A DNA stretch of 64,000 nt, taken from positions 186,001 through 250,000 of the forward strand of contig NZ_SMRS01000004.1 of assembly GCF_008368715.1 (NCBI RefSeq). Direction: 5' to 3'. The number at the start of each line of letters is the position of its first letter. Positions within the stretch are counted from its first letter, which is position 1. The stretch is from Nitrincola tapanii. Lineage in GTDB: Bacteria > Pseudomonadota > Gammaproteobacteria > Pseudomonadales > Balneatricaceae. The notes below the pieces were generated by a model, which worked only from the letters and a program-made list of their open reading frames with translations, was not told the origin of the DNA and did no database searches. A program made the translations under genes and the position numbers. Below, in pieces: positions 9,510-18,303 of the stretch.

Positions 9510-10187
9510 GTGCAAGAAAAGTTGTCCATCTGGAGTCTAATCGTCGACGCCAGCTTTATCGTTCAGTTGCTCATGTTGGCTATGCTGATCGCTTCTTTTT
9601 TATCCTGGGTCATGATCTTTCAGCGTCGTAGCGTGATTCGTGCTGCGATCCGTTCGATGCGTGAGTTTGAAGAGCGCTTTTGGTCGGGAGCCGATTTAGG
9701 TCAACTCTATCGCGAAGTCAGCCAAAATCCGAATGAAGACTGTGGTGTCGAAAATATTTTCCGTGCGGGTTTGAAAGAGTTTACGCGTTTAACTCACCAG
9801 GGTAAGGCGCATCCTGATGTAGTAATGAACGGTGTACAGCGCAGTATGCGTGTGGCTATCGCGCGCGAAGAGGAAAAGCTGGAAAAACACCTGCCATTCC
9901 TGGCAACGGTCGGTTCGACGACACCCTATATGGGATTATTTGGAACCGTATGGGGAATTATGAACTCTTTCCGTGGTCTGGCCACTATGCATACAGCTAC
10001 CATTTCAGTGGTCGCACCGGGTATTGCTGAAGCCTTGATCACAACGGCAATAGGTTTGTTTGCGGCGATTCCGGCGGTGATTGCATTCAACCGTTTCACC
10101 GCGCAGTCAGAATCTCTGATGAGCAATTATGAAACCTTTGCTGATGAGTTTTCGAGCATTCTCTACCGTCGTGTACATGCGCTCTGA
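9510..10187 (+). CDS. tolQ: Tol-Pal system proton channel subunit TolQ
   Basis: 225 aa inner-membrane protein of the MotA/TolQ/ExbB family. TolQ5R2 uses the proton gradient to energise TolA for outer-membrane constriction at division. Three membrane helices are visible: about 14-36, about 135-157 (STTPYMGLFGTVWGIMNSF) and about 168-190 (TTAIGLFAAIPAVIAFN). The GTG start has AGGAG at six bases. The conserved channel Thr/Ser residues are present in helices 2 and 3. It is followed after ten bases by tolR. Confidence 0.97.
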   Translation: MQEKLSIWSLIVDASFIVQLLMLAMLIASFLSWVMIFQRRSVIRAAIRSMREFEERFWSGADLGQLYREVSQNPNEDCGVENIFRAGLKEFTRLTHQGKAHPDVVMNGVQRSMRVAIAREEEKLEKHLPFLATVGSTTPYMGLFGTVWGIMNSFRGLATMHTATISVVAPGIAEALITTAIGLFAAIPAVIAFNRFTAQSESLMSNYETFADEFSSILYRRVHAL

Positions 10188-10197
10188 GGTTGCTTGA

Positions 10198-10614
10198 ATG
10201 GAATGGCGAGTACGTAAAAAGCGTAAGTTGAACTCGGACATCAACGTCGTTCCTTATATCGAGGTGATGGTGGTGTTGCTGGTGGTGTTTATGTTAACCA
10301 CCCCGATGCTGACTCAGGGGGTCGATGTGGATCTGCCGCAAGCGACAGCTCAACCCGTGGATACCAAAGATGATGAGCCTTTGATTGTGACTTTGGATGC
10401 TCAGGGTCTTTATTATGTGAATATCGGCGGTGATGATCGCGAACCCGTAGCGGCTGAAATCCTTCAGGATCGTATCGAGAAAGTATTGAATACGGACCCT
10501 GATAAAATGTTGCTGGTGCGTGGAGATAAAACGGTATCCTATGATCAGATCATACAGCTGATGGTGCTGCTGCAGCGTGCAGGGGCTCCCAGTGTAGGCT
10601 TGGTTACAGAGTAG
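10198..10614 (+). CDS. tolR: Tol-Pal system protein TolR, with Glu at the channel acid position
   Basis: 138 aa, single N-terminal membrane helix (about 17-37) and a periplasmic ExbD/TolR domain. TolR forms the dimeric core of the TolQR proton channel. The helix reads NVVPYIEVMVVLLVVFML, so the residue equivalent to E. coli TolR Asp23 is Glu22, encoded GAG. That acid carries the proton and is nearly always Asp in TolR, ExbD and MotB. The rest is ordinary, including the VDVDLP strand after the helix. The protein lies in frame within an otherwise intact operon, so it is presumably functional. Confidence 0.95.
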   Translation: MEWRVRKKRKLNSDINVVPYIEVMVVLLVVFMLTTPMLTQGVDVDLPQATAQPVDTKDDEPLIVTLDAQGLYYVNIGGDDREPVAAEILQDRIEKVLNTDPDKMLLVRGDKTVSYDQIIQLMVLLQRAGAPSVGLVTE

Positions 10615-10620
10615 GCTGAA

Positions 10621-11640
10621 GTGGATAATCGCAGTTACAGACTGCCAGTCGTTTGGGCAACCCTGGTGCATTTGGCGGCTGTTTTGCTGTTATTGGGGCA
10701 TTGGTTTGACTTAAAACAAGCGCAAAAGACACCCAGGCCCATGCAGGCGCAGATGATAGATTTAGCCAGTCTAGATCTACCCGCTTCGCCCAGCCCTGCG
10801 CCCACGCCGGCACCGACACCTGAGCCGCCGAAACCGGTTGAGCCGCCACCACCACAACCGCGGCAGGAAGAGCAGCGCCGTCAAGAGGAACAGAAGCGCC
10901 AAGAAGAACAGCGTCAGGCGGCACAAAGGCAGGAACAGCAACGCCAAGAAGAGCAGCGCAAAGCGCAGGAAGCTGAGCGTCAGCGCGTTGAGGCTGAGCG
11001 TAAGAAGCAGCAAGAATTGGTTGCGCAGCGAGAAGCGGAGTCGCGCTTGAAGGCGGAACAGGAACGCCAGAAAGCGGAAGCTGAACGTAAAAAGCAGGAA
11101 GAGTTGGCCGCACAGAAAGCAGCGGAAGAGAAACGCAAGCAGGAAGAAGCGGCGAAAGCAGCAGAAGAGAAGCGTAAGCAAGAAGAAGCTGCGAAGCGCG
11201 CGGCAGAGGAAAAGCGTAAGCAGGAAGAGGCGCAGGCCAAAGCGCGTGAAGAGGCGCGTCAGCGTGAACTGGCTGCGCAAAAAGCCGCCGAAGAAAAAGC
11301 GCGTGCCGAAGCCGCAGCGGCTGCTCAGGCGGCCGCGAATGCGGTGATAGGTGACATAGGCTCGTATATTAGTGCCATGCTAACGCGAAATTGGATGATT
11401 CCAGCCAGCGCGCGCAATGGTATGGAGGCGACAGTCGAAATACAATTGCTGCCGAATGGCGAGATTGCGGACGTACGAATTGTTAAGAGTAGTGGTGATC
11501 TAGCCTTTGATCGTTCGGCTGAACAGGCTGTACGTCGTACTGAGCGGTTACCGCGCGTGGCAGAAGTGGATCCATTACTCTTTGAGCGACGTTTACGTCG
11601 CACACAAGTGGTTTTTAGACCTGAAGGTTTGAGGTGGTAA
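10621..11640 (+). CDS. tolA: Cell envelope integrity protein TolA
   Basis: 339 aa. TolA spans the periplasm and connects the TolQR motor to TolB and Pal. Domain I is one N-terminal membrane helix (about 7-29). A proline-rich linker follows (PSPAPTPAPTPEPPKPVEPP, about 58-77), then a long Glu/Lys/Gln/Arg/Ala helix (domain II, about 80-240) with three near-identical 13-residue repeats, and a C-terminal TonB-like domain III (about 245-339, ending LRRTQVVFRPEGLRW). The GTG start is six bases after tolR stop. Long frames on the opposite strand here are a by-product of the biased repeat composition. Confidence 0.95.
   Translation: MDNRSYRLPVVWATLVHLAAVLLLLGHWFDLKQAQKTPRPMQAQMIDLASLDLPASPSPAPTPAPTPEPPKPVEPPPPQPRQEEQRRQEEQKRQEEQRQAAQRQEQQRQEEQRKAQEAERQRVEAERKKQQELVAQREAESRLKAEQERQKAEAERKKQEELAAQKAAEEKRKQEEAAKAAEEKRKQEEAAKRAAEEKRKQEEAQAKAREEARQRELAAQKAAEEKARAEAAAAAQAAANAVIGDIGSYISAMLTRNWMIPASARNGMEATVEIQLLPNGEIADVRIVKSSGDLAFDRSAEQAVRRTERLPRVAEVDPLLFERRLRRTQVVFRPEGLRW
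11116..11232 (+). repeat. Three tandem 39-bp units inside tolA
   Basis: Units begin at 11116, 11155 and 11194 and encode the 13-mers KAAEEKRKQEEAA, KAAEEKRKQEEAA and KRAAEEKRKQEEA. Synonymous codon differences between units show they are not a very recent duplication. Such repeats allow length change of the TolA periplasmic helix. Confidence 0.8.
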
Positions 11641-11644
11641 GCGC

Positions 11645-12940
11645 ATGAAAAAAGCATGGATATTTGTCCTGTGGGTGACTCTCTGGAGTCACCTGGCCCA
11701 TTCACAGCAGCTGGTGGTTGAAGTGACCCAAGGTATGGACAGCGCCAATCCGATCGCTGTAGTGCCCTTTGCTTGGAGTGGACAGCCTCTGAATGAGGAT
11801 GTGGCGGCAATTATTGGTCAGAATCTTGAGCGCAGTGGTTTCTTTAAATCCATGGCGCGTGAAAATATGCTGAGCTTTCCTTCGACTCAGGAGCAAGTGT
11901 TTTTCCGTGACTGGCGGGTACAGAAAAATGATTATCTGGTGATCGGGCGTATGGAGCCCAGTGGCGGTGATCAGGTTTCTGTCGTATTTGAGTTGTATGA
12001 CGTCCTCAAAGAGCAGCGCATTCATGCTCAGCAAGTGAGCGGATCGACTGCGAACCTGCGTGATGTGGCACATTTTATATCTGACATTATTTTTGAGCAG
12101 TTAACGGGCATCAAGGGTGCCTTTTCGACTCGTATTGCTTACGTGACATCGGAGCAGCTTGGGCCGAACCAGCAACGTTTCCGTTTGCACATGGCGGATT
12201 GGGACGGTATGCGTCCACGCACGATCTTGGAATCCAGTGAGCCGATCCTATCCCCAGCCTGGTCGTTTGATGGCAGTAAGTTGGCTTATGTGTCCTTTGA
12301 AACGTCGCGTCCTTCTGTGTATGTGCAGCATTTGGCCACAGGTCAACGTGAACGTATTCAATCCTTCCCAGGTTTGAATGGTGCGCCGGCTTGGTCACCG
12401 GATGGACGTCGTTTGGCGTTGACCCTGTCTAAAGATGGCAACCCCGAAGTCTATGTTTTAGATCTCCAGAGCCGCAATCTGGAGCGTATGACGAATAACA
12501 GTGCGATCGATACCGAGCCTTTCTGGTCACCGGATGGTCGTCATCTGTACTTTACCTCTGACCGTGGAGGCTCGCCCCAGATCTATCGACTGGATATGAG
12601 CTCCCGTGGAGTTGAGCGTGTGACATTCGAGGGCAATTATAATGCTCGCGGACGTCTCACCCAGGATGGACGTTTCCTGGCCATGGTTCACCGTGGCAGT
12701 TCGCGCCGTTTTCAGATAGCCGTTCAAGACTTACAGAGCGGACGTCTGGATATTTTGACCAACAGTGATTACGATGAATCGCCGAGCATTGCGCCCAATG
12801 GCAGCATCATAATCTATGCAACGCAGCAGGGTACCCGTGGGGTCTTGGCTGCGGTTTCCCTAGACGGCCGCATACGTTTTAATATGCCTGCTGCCCAAGG
12901 GGATGTCAGAGAACCTGCGTGGTCGCCATTTCTTAGATAA
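11645..12940 (+). CDS. tolB: Tol-Pal system periplasmic beta-propeller TolB
   Basis: 431 aa with a cleavable signal peptide (MKKAWIFVLWVTLWSHLAHS, cleavage near QQL). The N-terminal alpha/beta domain (about 22-155) is followed by a six-bladed beta-propeller built from WD40-like PD40 repeats, seen as PAWSFDGSKLAYVSF, PAWSPDGRRLALTLS and PFWSPDGRHLYFTSD. TolB shuttles between TolA and Pal in the periplasm. The ATG is four bases after the tolA stop region; pal follows after a hairpin. Confidence 0.97.
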   Translation: MKKAWIFVLWVTLWSHLAHSQQLVVEVTQGMDSANPIAVVPFAWSGQPLNEDVAAIIGQNLERSGFFKSMARENMLSFPSTQEQVFFRDWRVQKNDYLVIGRMEPSGGDQVSVVFELYDVLKEQRIHAQQVSGSTANLRDVAHFISDIIFEQLTGIKGAFSTRIAYVTSEQLGPNQQRFRLHMADWDGMRPRTILESSEPILSPAWSFDGSKLAYVSFETSRPSVYVQHLATGQRERIQSFPGLNGAPAWSPDGRRLALTLSKDGNPEVYVLDLQSRNLERMTNNSAIDTEPFWSPDGRHLYFTSDRGGSPQIYRLDMSSRGVERVTFEGNYNARGRLTQDGRFLAMVHRGSSRRFQIAVQDLQSGRLDILTNSDYDESPSIAPNGSIIIYATQQGTRGVLAAVSLDGRIRFNMPAAQGDVREPAWSPFLR

Positions 12941-12966
12941 ACTGAGTAAACCTTAACTTAATAAGC

Positions 12967-12984
12967 GCAATCCACGAGGATTGC
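12967..12984 (+). other. Intercistronic stem-loop just upstream of the pal ribosome site
   Basis: Perfect 7-bp stem GCAATCC / GGATTGC with an ACGA loop, ending four bases before the CAGGAGA ribosome site of pal. There is no T-run, so it is not a terminator. It could stabilise or mark a processed pal mRNA, which would fit Pal's much higher abundance than TolB. Confidence 0.55.
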
Positions 12985-12999
12985 ATGCAGGAGATAAAC

Positions 13000-13515
13000 A
13001 TGCGTTCAACGAATGTAACTAAAGCTTTGGCGTTGGCGGCCGTTATGGCTTTTGCTGCGGGTTGTAGCTCTAAGAGTGCTAAAACCGATTCTGATTCCAT
13101 GGGTGCAGGCGCTGATGCCTCTGCTTACGGTGCAGGTCAGGGTGCCGGTGTAGGCGCGGGCAGCTGGGAAGCCGTTGCAAATCTGCGTACTGTGTTCTAC
13201 TTCGACTTCGACCGTGCCGTTGTACGTCAAGAAGGATTTTCTGATCTGGAAGGCCATGCTCGCTACCTGGCTGCTAATCCCTCTGCAGCCGTTCGCTTAG
13301 AAGGTCATGCGGATGAGCGTGGTACGCGTGAATACAACATGGCTCTGGGTGAGCGTCGTGCGAAAGCGGTTGAGCGTCTGCTGGTTGTGAATGGCGTGCA
13401 GGCACGTCAGATCGAAACCATCAGCTACGGTGAAGAGCGTCCTGCTGTGACCGGTAACCACGAAGGTGCTTGGTCTCAGAACCGTCGCGTTGAACTGAAA
13501 TACGTTAGCCGTTAA
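13000..13515 (+). CDS. pal: Peptidoglycan-associated lipoprotein Pal
   Basis: 171 aa outer-membrane lipoprotein. The signal peptide ends with a lipobox, AFAAGCSSKS, giving acylated Cys near residue 22. A Gly/Ala-rich linker follows (to about 60), then an OmpA-like peptidoglycan-binding domain (about 62-171) with YFDFDRAVV and LEGHADERGTREYN, and RRVELKYV at the end. The ATG at 13000 has GGAGA at six bases; an in-frame ATG at 12985 overlaps the ribosome site and is unlikely. Confidence 0.97.
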   Translation: MRSTNVTKALALAAVMAFAAGCSSKSAKTDSDSMGAGADASAYGAGQGAGVGAGSWEAVANLRTVFYFDFDRAVVRQEGFSDLEGHARYLAANPSAAVRLEGHADERGTREYNMALGERRAKAVERLLVVNGVQARQIETISYGEERPAVTGNHEGAWSQNRRVELKYVSR

Positions 13516-13521
13516 TTATCG

Positions 13522-14313
13522 ATGATGAAACACTCACTGAAAGCACTTCTCTTGACAATGACACTGCCGGTATCTGCACTGGTCTATGGCCAGGTCCCGG
13601 TGTTTCAGATCAGTGGAAGTGATGCGTCACGCATGGATCAAGGGTTCAGCACGCAGTCCGCGCAAAGCGAATTGATCTTGCTGGTACAGCAGCTTCAAGA
13701 AGAGGTGCAGCAGTTGCGTGGTGAGTTGGAAACCGCTCAGCACAAGCTGAACCGCTTAGAAGCGGATTCCCGCGATCGTTATCGTGACGTAGACCGACGC
13801 TTAAGCGTGCTGATGCAAGCGGCCTTAGAATCTGCGGATGCGGCAGGCGGTGCGCCTATGATGGATATGTCACCTGCGCCGGCAGAAGAGACAGCCGAGG
13901 CGGCACCGACGCCAGCAACCCCTTCTGAAGCGTCTTCAGTGAGTGATCAAGAGGCTTATGATCAAGCCTTTGCATTGGTGCGTGAGCGCCGTTTTGCGGA
14001 GGCGATCAAAGCATTTGAGGCGTTTGTACAGTCTTATCCTGATCGCGACAATACCGCGAATGGTTATTACTGGTTGGGCGAGTTGTATCTCGCCCAGCAA
14101 ACGCCTGCCCAAGCACGCGTGCATTTCGAAAAAGTGCTGGAGGCGTTTGCCAGCCATCACAAAGTTCCAGATACCATGTATAAGTTGGGAGTGACTTACG
14201 CCCAACTTGGTGAAATGGAACGCTCTCGCAGTATGCTGAGCCGTGTGCAGTCTGAATTCCCACAGAGCACAGCGGCAACCTTAGCTCGCAATTACCGTCC
14301 CCCAAATCAATAA
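13522..14313 (+). CDS. cpoB: Cell division coordinator CpoB (YbgF), Tol-Pal associated TPR protein
   Basis: 263 aa periplasmic protein with a signal peptide (about 1-23, cleavage after VYG). An N-terminal coiled coil (about 50-95, LVQQLQEEVQQLRGELETAQ) that trimerises in E. coli is followed by a Pro/Ala linker and C-terminal tetratricopeptide repeats (about 145-260, YYWLGELYLAQQTPAQARVH). CpoB couples Tol energy state to PBP1B-LpoB during septal synthesis. It starts six bases after pal. Confidence 0.95.
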   Translation: MMKHSLKALLLTMTLPVSALVYGQVPVFQISGSDASRMDQGFSTQSAQSELILLVQQLQEEVQQLRGELETAQHKLNRLEADSRDRYRDVDRRLSVLMQAALESADAAGGAPMMDMSPAPAEETAEAAPTPATPSEASSVSDQEAYDQAFALVRERRFAEAIKAFEAFVQSYPDRDNTANGYYWLGELYLAQQTPAQARVHFEKVLEAFASHHKVPDTMYKLGVTYAQLGEMERSRSMLSRVQSEFPQSTAATLARNYRPPNQ

Positions 14314-14322
14314 GGAGAGCGT

Positions 14323-15009
14323 GTGACCCAGCGTGCGGTTGTACTTTTATCGGGTGGTTTAGATTCAGCAACCTGCTTGGCCTTGGCGCAATCCCAGGGT
14401 TATGAGTGTTATGTGTTGAGTTTTGACTATGGCCAGCGTTCGGCAACAGAGCTGAATGCGGCACGTGCCTTAGCCTCAGCAATGGCCGTAAAAGAACACC
14501 GTGTTTTGCGTTTACATCTCGAGGATTTTGGCGGGTCTGCCCTAACGGACAATACTTTGGAGGTTCCAGAGTATTCGGTCGAAGGTGAAATTCCGGTGAC
14601 CTATGTGCCGGCACGTAACACAGTCTTTTTGTCTTTGGCTTTGGGCTGGGCTGAGGTGCTGGATGCCGACGCGATCTTTATTGGCGTGAATGCCGTGGAT
14701 TATTCCGGTTACCCGGATTGTCGTCCTGAATTTATCCGTGCTTTTGAAGCTATGGCTGCGCTGGCAACACGTCAAGGCGTAGAAGGGCGACCTATCCGTA
14801 TTGAAACACCGCTGTTATACCTCACCAAAGCCGAAATTATTCAAGCAGGCTTGTCCCTAGGTGTGGATTACGCGCAAACCCTCTCCTGTTATCAGGCGGA
14901 CGAGCAGGGGCGTGCCTGTGGTCGTTGTGATAGTTGCCGTTTGCGTGCGAAAGGCTTTGCTGATGCCGGTGTTGCCGATCCTACACGCTATCAATCTAGT
15001 GTAAATTGA
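14323..15009 (+). CDS. queC: 7-cyano-7-deazaguanine synthase QueC
   Basis: 228 aa. QueC converts 7-carboxy-7-deazaguanine to preQ0 with ATP and ammonia on the route to queuosine tRNA modification. The PP-loop is [12 protein letters not shown] (near 9), and the zinc site is at the C-terminus ([17 protein letters not shown]). GTG start with AAGGAG at six bases. In many gammaproteobacteria queE and queC follow the tol-pal genes; here queE is not adjacent. Confidence 0.96.
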   Translation: MTQRAVVLLSGGLDSATCLALAQSQGYECYVLSFDYGQRSATELNAARALASAMAVKEHRVLRLHLEDFGGSALTDNTLEVPEYSVEGEIPVTYVPARNTVFLSLALGWAEVLDADAIFIGVNAVDYSGYPDCRPEFIRAFEAMAALATRQGVEGRPIRIETPLLYLTKAEIIQAGLSLGVDYAQTLSCYQADEQGRACGRCDSCRLRAKGFADAGVADPTRYQSSVN

Positions 15010-15205
15010 TCTCCTTGCCGCCACTGGGCATGAGTGTTGGCGCAGCTTCAGTATTTTGATCACTCTATGAACGGGCCGGAAAACTCGCTAGTTGCCATTC
15101 TCTTGCGTCATTTTCTCAGGTGCGCAGACTTCTGCCTATGTTACAATGACACTTCTGTTTAACTCGCCTGCCTAGCGGCAGACTATTCGGATCTAAGATA
15201 CCTTC

Positions 15206-16249
15206 ATGCTGACTAAACGTGATTTAGATGACCGTATTTTGGTGCAGGAGCATTTTGCACAAGAGCACCTTCCTTCGGCGATGGATGAAGCCACCCGTGA
15301 TGCTTTACAAGCAGAAATTCGTGATCTTTTAATCAAAAAAGATGCATGCTTGGTGGCCCATTATTATACCGATCCGATGATTCAAGCGCTGGCAGAAGAA
15401 ACCGGCGGCATCGTTGCCGATTCTTTGGAGATGGCACGCTTTGGAAGTCGGCATCCAGCGTCTACTCTGATGGTTGCGGGTGTGCGTTTTATGGGCGAGA
15501 CAGCAAAAATTTTAAGCCCGGAAAAGCGGATTTTAATGCCGACTTTAGAAGCCACCTGCTCTTTGGATTTGGGTTGTCCGATCGAAGATTTCTCTGCATT
15601 TTGTGATCAACATCCGGATCATGAAGTCGTAGTCTATGCCAATACTTCGGCAGCCGTGAAGGCGCGAGCCGACTGGGTGGTGACGTCTAGCATCGCTTTG
15701 CGTGTGGTCGAACACCTGGCTTCTGAAGGTAAAAAAATTATCTGGGCCCCGGATAAGCATCTGGGTGAATACGTTCAGCGCCAGACGGGTGCGCAGATGC
15801 TGCTGTGGGATGGTGCTTGCATTGTGCATGAAGAGTTTAAGGCCCAAGGCATACGCGAACTGAAAAAGGTTTATCCAGATGCCGCGGTGCTGGTGCATCC
15901 TGAATCCCCTGATGCCGTAGTCGCTTTGGCAGATGTGGTGGGGTCAACCAGTCAGCTGATCAATGCGGCGGCGGCCTTACCTAATCAGATCATGATTGTG
16001 GCGACGGATCGCGGTATTTTCTACAAGATGCAGCAAGCGGCCCCGGATAAAACCCTGATTGAAGCGCCCACAGGTGGAACAGGTGCGACCTGTCGCAGTT
16101 GTGCTCACTGTCCCTGGATGGCGATGAACGGTTTGGAGTTGATTCGTGATGGGCTCTTGCAGGCAAAAGAGGAAGTTGAGGTCAGTGCTCAGCTGATTGA
16201 GCGCGCACGTATTCCTTTGCAGCGCATGTTGGATTTTCCGTTGAAATAG
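15206..16249 (+). CDS. nadA: Quinolinate synthase NadA
   Basis: 347 aa. NadA condenses iminoaspartate with dihydroxyacetone phosphate to give quinolinate for NAD synthesis, using an oxygen-sensitive [4Fe-4S] cluster. The expected ligands are visible: Cys in [11 protein letters not shown], Cys in [12 protein letters not shown] and the CxxCxxC region [10 protein letters not shown]. Repeated domain markers include VAHYYTD and [15 protein letters not shown]. The gene follows a 196-base gap after queC that holds a TACAAT -10-like hexamer (15142-15147) but no clear -35. A terminator hairpin lies downstream. Confidence 0.96.
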   Translation: MLTKRDLDDRILVQEHFAQEHLPSAMDEATRDALQAEIRDLLIKKDACLVAHYYTDPMIQALAEETGGIVADSLEMARFGSRHPASTLMVAGVRFMGETAKILSPEKRILMPTLEATCSLDLGCPIEDFSAFCDQHPDHEVVVYANTSAAVKARADWVVTSSIALRVVEHLASEGKKIIWAPDKHLGEYVQRQTGAQMLLWDGACIVHEEFKAQGIRELKKVYPDAAVLVHPESPDAVVALADVVGSTSQLINAAAALPNQIMIVATDRGIFYKMQQAAPDKTLIEAPTGGTGATCRSCAHCPWMAMNGLELIRDGLLQAKEEVEVSAQLIERARIPLQRMLDFPLK

Positions 16250-16275
16250 CCCTGAGTGCAGGGTGCCAGCATAAA

Positions 16276-16306
16276 AAAACGGGGCCGTCATCGCCCCGTT
16301 TTGATT
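16276..16306. terminator. Bidirectional rho-independent terminator between nadA and bepA
   Basis: Perfect 10-bp stem AAAACGGGGC / GCCCCGTTTT with loop CGTCATC, followed on the plus strand by GATTTTATTT and preceded by an A-run that becomes a T-run on the minus strand. It serves both convergent genes. Confidence 0.85.
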
Positions 16307-16373
16307 TTATTTATTCAAGCCTCTAGGTAAAACCCAGGCTCTGGGGAAAGCTTAGCCAGATACATTTCTGGCT

Positions 16374-17837
16374 TCAAAAATCCTCACGCATTTGGCGACG
16401 TATCTCTTGGGCTTCTTTTTCACGACGCTCTAGACGCTCTTGGTCGGAAGCGGTTAAACCGCGCTCACGCTTGGCAAACTCCAGTTGTCTAAGTGCCTGA
16501 TCAAAATTTCCGGTAAGCAGAAAATATTCAATACGTGCTTCATGTACTGCCAAGATATTACCTAATAAACCTTCGGTTTCAGCCAGCTCATACCAGGCAT
16601 CTGTATCGTTCGGATAGTTCTGCAAAATAGCACGATATTGAGCGGTAGCTTGCGTATAGTTTTGCGATTCGCGCATCACGCGTGCCTGCAGCTTTTGCAC
16701 AGGAAGGCTACCAGGGTAGAGCGCCAATAAGCGTTGGCTCGCTTCAGCGGCCTCAGCTTTGCGTCCTGCTGCCAGTAACCATTCGACATAGGTGATTTCG
16801 GTATACAGGTGCTGGCGCCAGTTGTCAGGAAGCTTGCGGTAATGGGTTTCGGCTAAAGCGAGATCACCGGTGCGCATGGCGGCGAGCATGACACCATAAT
16901 CATGTCGGCCAGCCTGGCTGCTACGACTATCGGCTAAAAAACGTTGCAGGATTTCGCCGGGTTGGCTACTAAAGTGAACCTGTAAGCGTGTTCGAATCAG
17001 ATCAAAATCTGGGCTGTAAGGGCGGGGGGAGGGGCGTTGTAGGCTGCTCACACGGTTAAGTGAATCGGCAATACGTGATTCCGTAACTGGATGGGTGAGC
17101 AAAAACTCGGGAGGTCTTTGTCCGTAAAAGCGATAGTTGCGCTGGAGGCGCGAGAACATATCGGGCATGGCTTGTGGGTCGCGTCCACTGGCTGTGAGGG
17201 TTTGCATGCCGATACGATCTGCTTCCTCCTCGTTGCGACGACTAAAAGCAAGTTGTGCTTGGGCCGAAGCCGCGAGTGTTGAGGAAAGTGCAGCGGCACC
17301 CCCCTGGGTATCCATTGCACCGATCAGGATGCTGGCGAGTACCCCGGCGAGCATGACAGGCCGATTACGGCGCTCCTCTTCCAAGCGTTGGGCGAAATGT
17401 CTTTGACTCAGATGTGCCAGCTCATGTGCTAACACCGAGGCCAGTTCATCTTCGCTTTCAGCGGCGACGACTAATCCACCATGTACTCCAACAATGCCGC
17501 CCGGTACGGCAAAGGCGTTAAATGTTGGATTATCTAAGACGATTAATTCCAAACGACGATCTTGCAATTGGCTATGAGGAACGAGATCCCAAAGCAGCTC
17601 CTCAAGATAATGATAAACCAGCGCATCATGCATCAAGGGGGCCTGGCCACGAAGAATTCTGGCCCAATTGCGCCCTAAACGATATTCCGACTGTAAAGAG
17701 ATGGCGCTTGAGGTGGCATCGCTCAGCACGGGTAGCCGTGTTTCCAAAGCGGTTTGTGCGGCACTCGGTGTACTCAGACCCAGTAAACCGATCAAAGCGA
17801 AGGTGAAAAAATGGCCGGAGAGGAAAGCATTGCGCAC
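16374..17837 (-). CDS. bepA: Periplasmic M48 metalloprotease/chaperone BepA (YfgC)
   Basis: 487 aa from the GTG at 17837, which has GGAG at nine bases and yields a clean signal peptide (MRNAFLSG, then a hydrophobic core ending TPSAAQ). An ATG at 17852 would add five residues. The zinc protease core shows HELAHLSQRH with the third ligand in EEADRIGMQ, followed by tetratricopeptide repeats (about 300-460). BepA assists LptD assembly and degrades stalled outer-membrane proteins. It is divergent from the tusA-like gene, sharing a 200-base upstream region. Confidence 0.94.
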   Translation of the reverse strand: MRNAFLSGHFFTFALIGLLGLSTPSAAQTALETRLPVLSDATSSAISLQSEYRLGRNWARILRGQAPLMHDALVYHYLEELLWDLVPHSQLQDRRLELIVLDNPTFNAFAVPGGIVGVHGGLVVAAESEDELASVLAHELAHLSQRHFAQRLEEERRNRPVMLAGVLASILIGAMDTQGGAAALSSTLAASAQAQLAFSRRNEEEADRIGMQTLTASGRDPQAMPDMFSRLQRNYRFYGQRPPEFLLTHPVTESRIADSLNRVSSLQRPSPRPYSPDFDLIRTRLQVHFSSQPGEILQRFLADSRSSQAGRHDYGVMLAAMRTGDLALAETHYRKLPDNWRQHLYTEITYVEWLLAAGRKAEAAEASQRLLALYPGSLPVQKLQARVMRESQNYTQATAQYRAILQNYPNDTDAWYELAETEGLLGNILAVHEARIEYFLLTGNFDQALRQLEFAKRERGLTASDQERLERREKEAQEIRRQMREDF

Positions 17838-17894
17838 GTGAACACACTCCATAAAGGGTTGTCTATACACGCCTAAAGTAAAGAAGGCGTTGGT

Positions 17895-17924
17895 TGTAAT
17901 ACACTTCAGTTGTAATACTATAAG
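17895..17924 (+). promoter_or_regulatory. Candidate sigma-70 promoter for the tusA-like gene, with direct repeats
   Basis: TTGTAA and TATAAG are separated by 18 bases. GTTGTAATAC occurs twice, at 17893-17902 and 17909-17918 (16-base period), one copy covering the -35 element. This spacing could place a regulator on one face of the helix. About 115 bases separate it from the downstream start codon. Confidence 0.4.
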
Positions 17925-18039
17925 CTGCCATTTGCGACTCAGCAGCTGCCAGAATTCTACCTGGGCTCTGCCTACTCTACACGGAAGCCTGTTTGAGTCG
18001 AGAGTCGATTGTCTTTTACTGTGAAATTAGGGGGATTAG

Positions 18040-18288
18040 ATGTCCGATAGGCCGGATCAGTTACTGGATGCTTCAGGTTTGAACTGTCCTTTACCCCTGT
18101 TAAAAGCGAAACAGGCTCTAAATCGGTTACAGCCAGGACAGGTGCTCAAGGTGATTGCAACCGATGCTGGCTCAGTACGTGATTTTCAGGCGTTTACAGA
18201 CCAGTCAGACCATGAGTTATTAGAGTCGTTCCGTGACGCAGAGCGTTTCATTTATGTTATCCGGCGTGGTCTAAAGACGCGTGCTTAA
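18040..18288 (+). CDS. TusA-family sulfurtransferase-like protein
   Basis: 82 aa. The family motif is intact: LDASGLNCPLPLLKAKQAL near residue 9, with the active Cys in CPLP, and the RDF motif (SVRDFQAF) downstream. TusA-like proteins carry persulfide sulfur to acceptors such as tRNA thiolation enzymes or molybdenum cofactor proteins. Several TusA paralogues with different partners exist, so calling this TusA itself is not safe. It is followed within 16 bases by a permease gene, the common tusA-like/perM pairing. Confidence 0.85.
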   Translation: MSDRPDQLLDASGLNCPLPLLKAKQALNRLQPGQVLKVIATDAGSVRDFQAFTDQSDHELLESFRDAERFIYVIRRGLKTRA

Positions 18289-18303
18289 GCAGGATTGAGC
18301 TTT

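Noticed and set aside
10604-11280. Long minus-strand open frames opposite tolA
   Set aside because: They mirror the repeated Glu/Lys/Gln/Ala codons of TolA domain II, are Leu/Phe/Cys/Ser-rich low complexity, and have no ribosome site or family match.
15119-15147. nadA promoter with TACAAT -10
   Set aside because: The -10 is plausible but no -35 at 16-18 bases; not listed as a feature.
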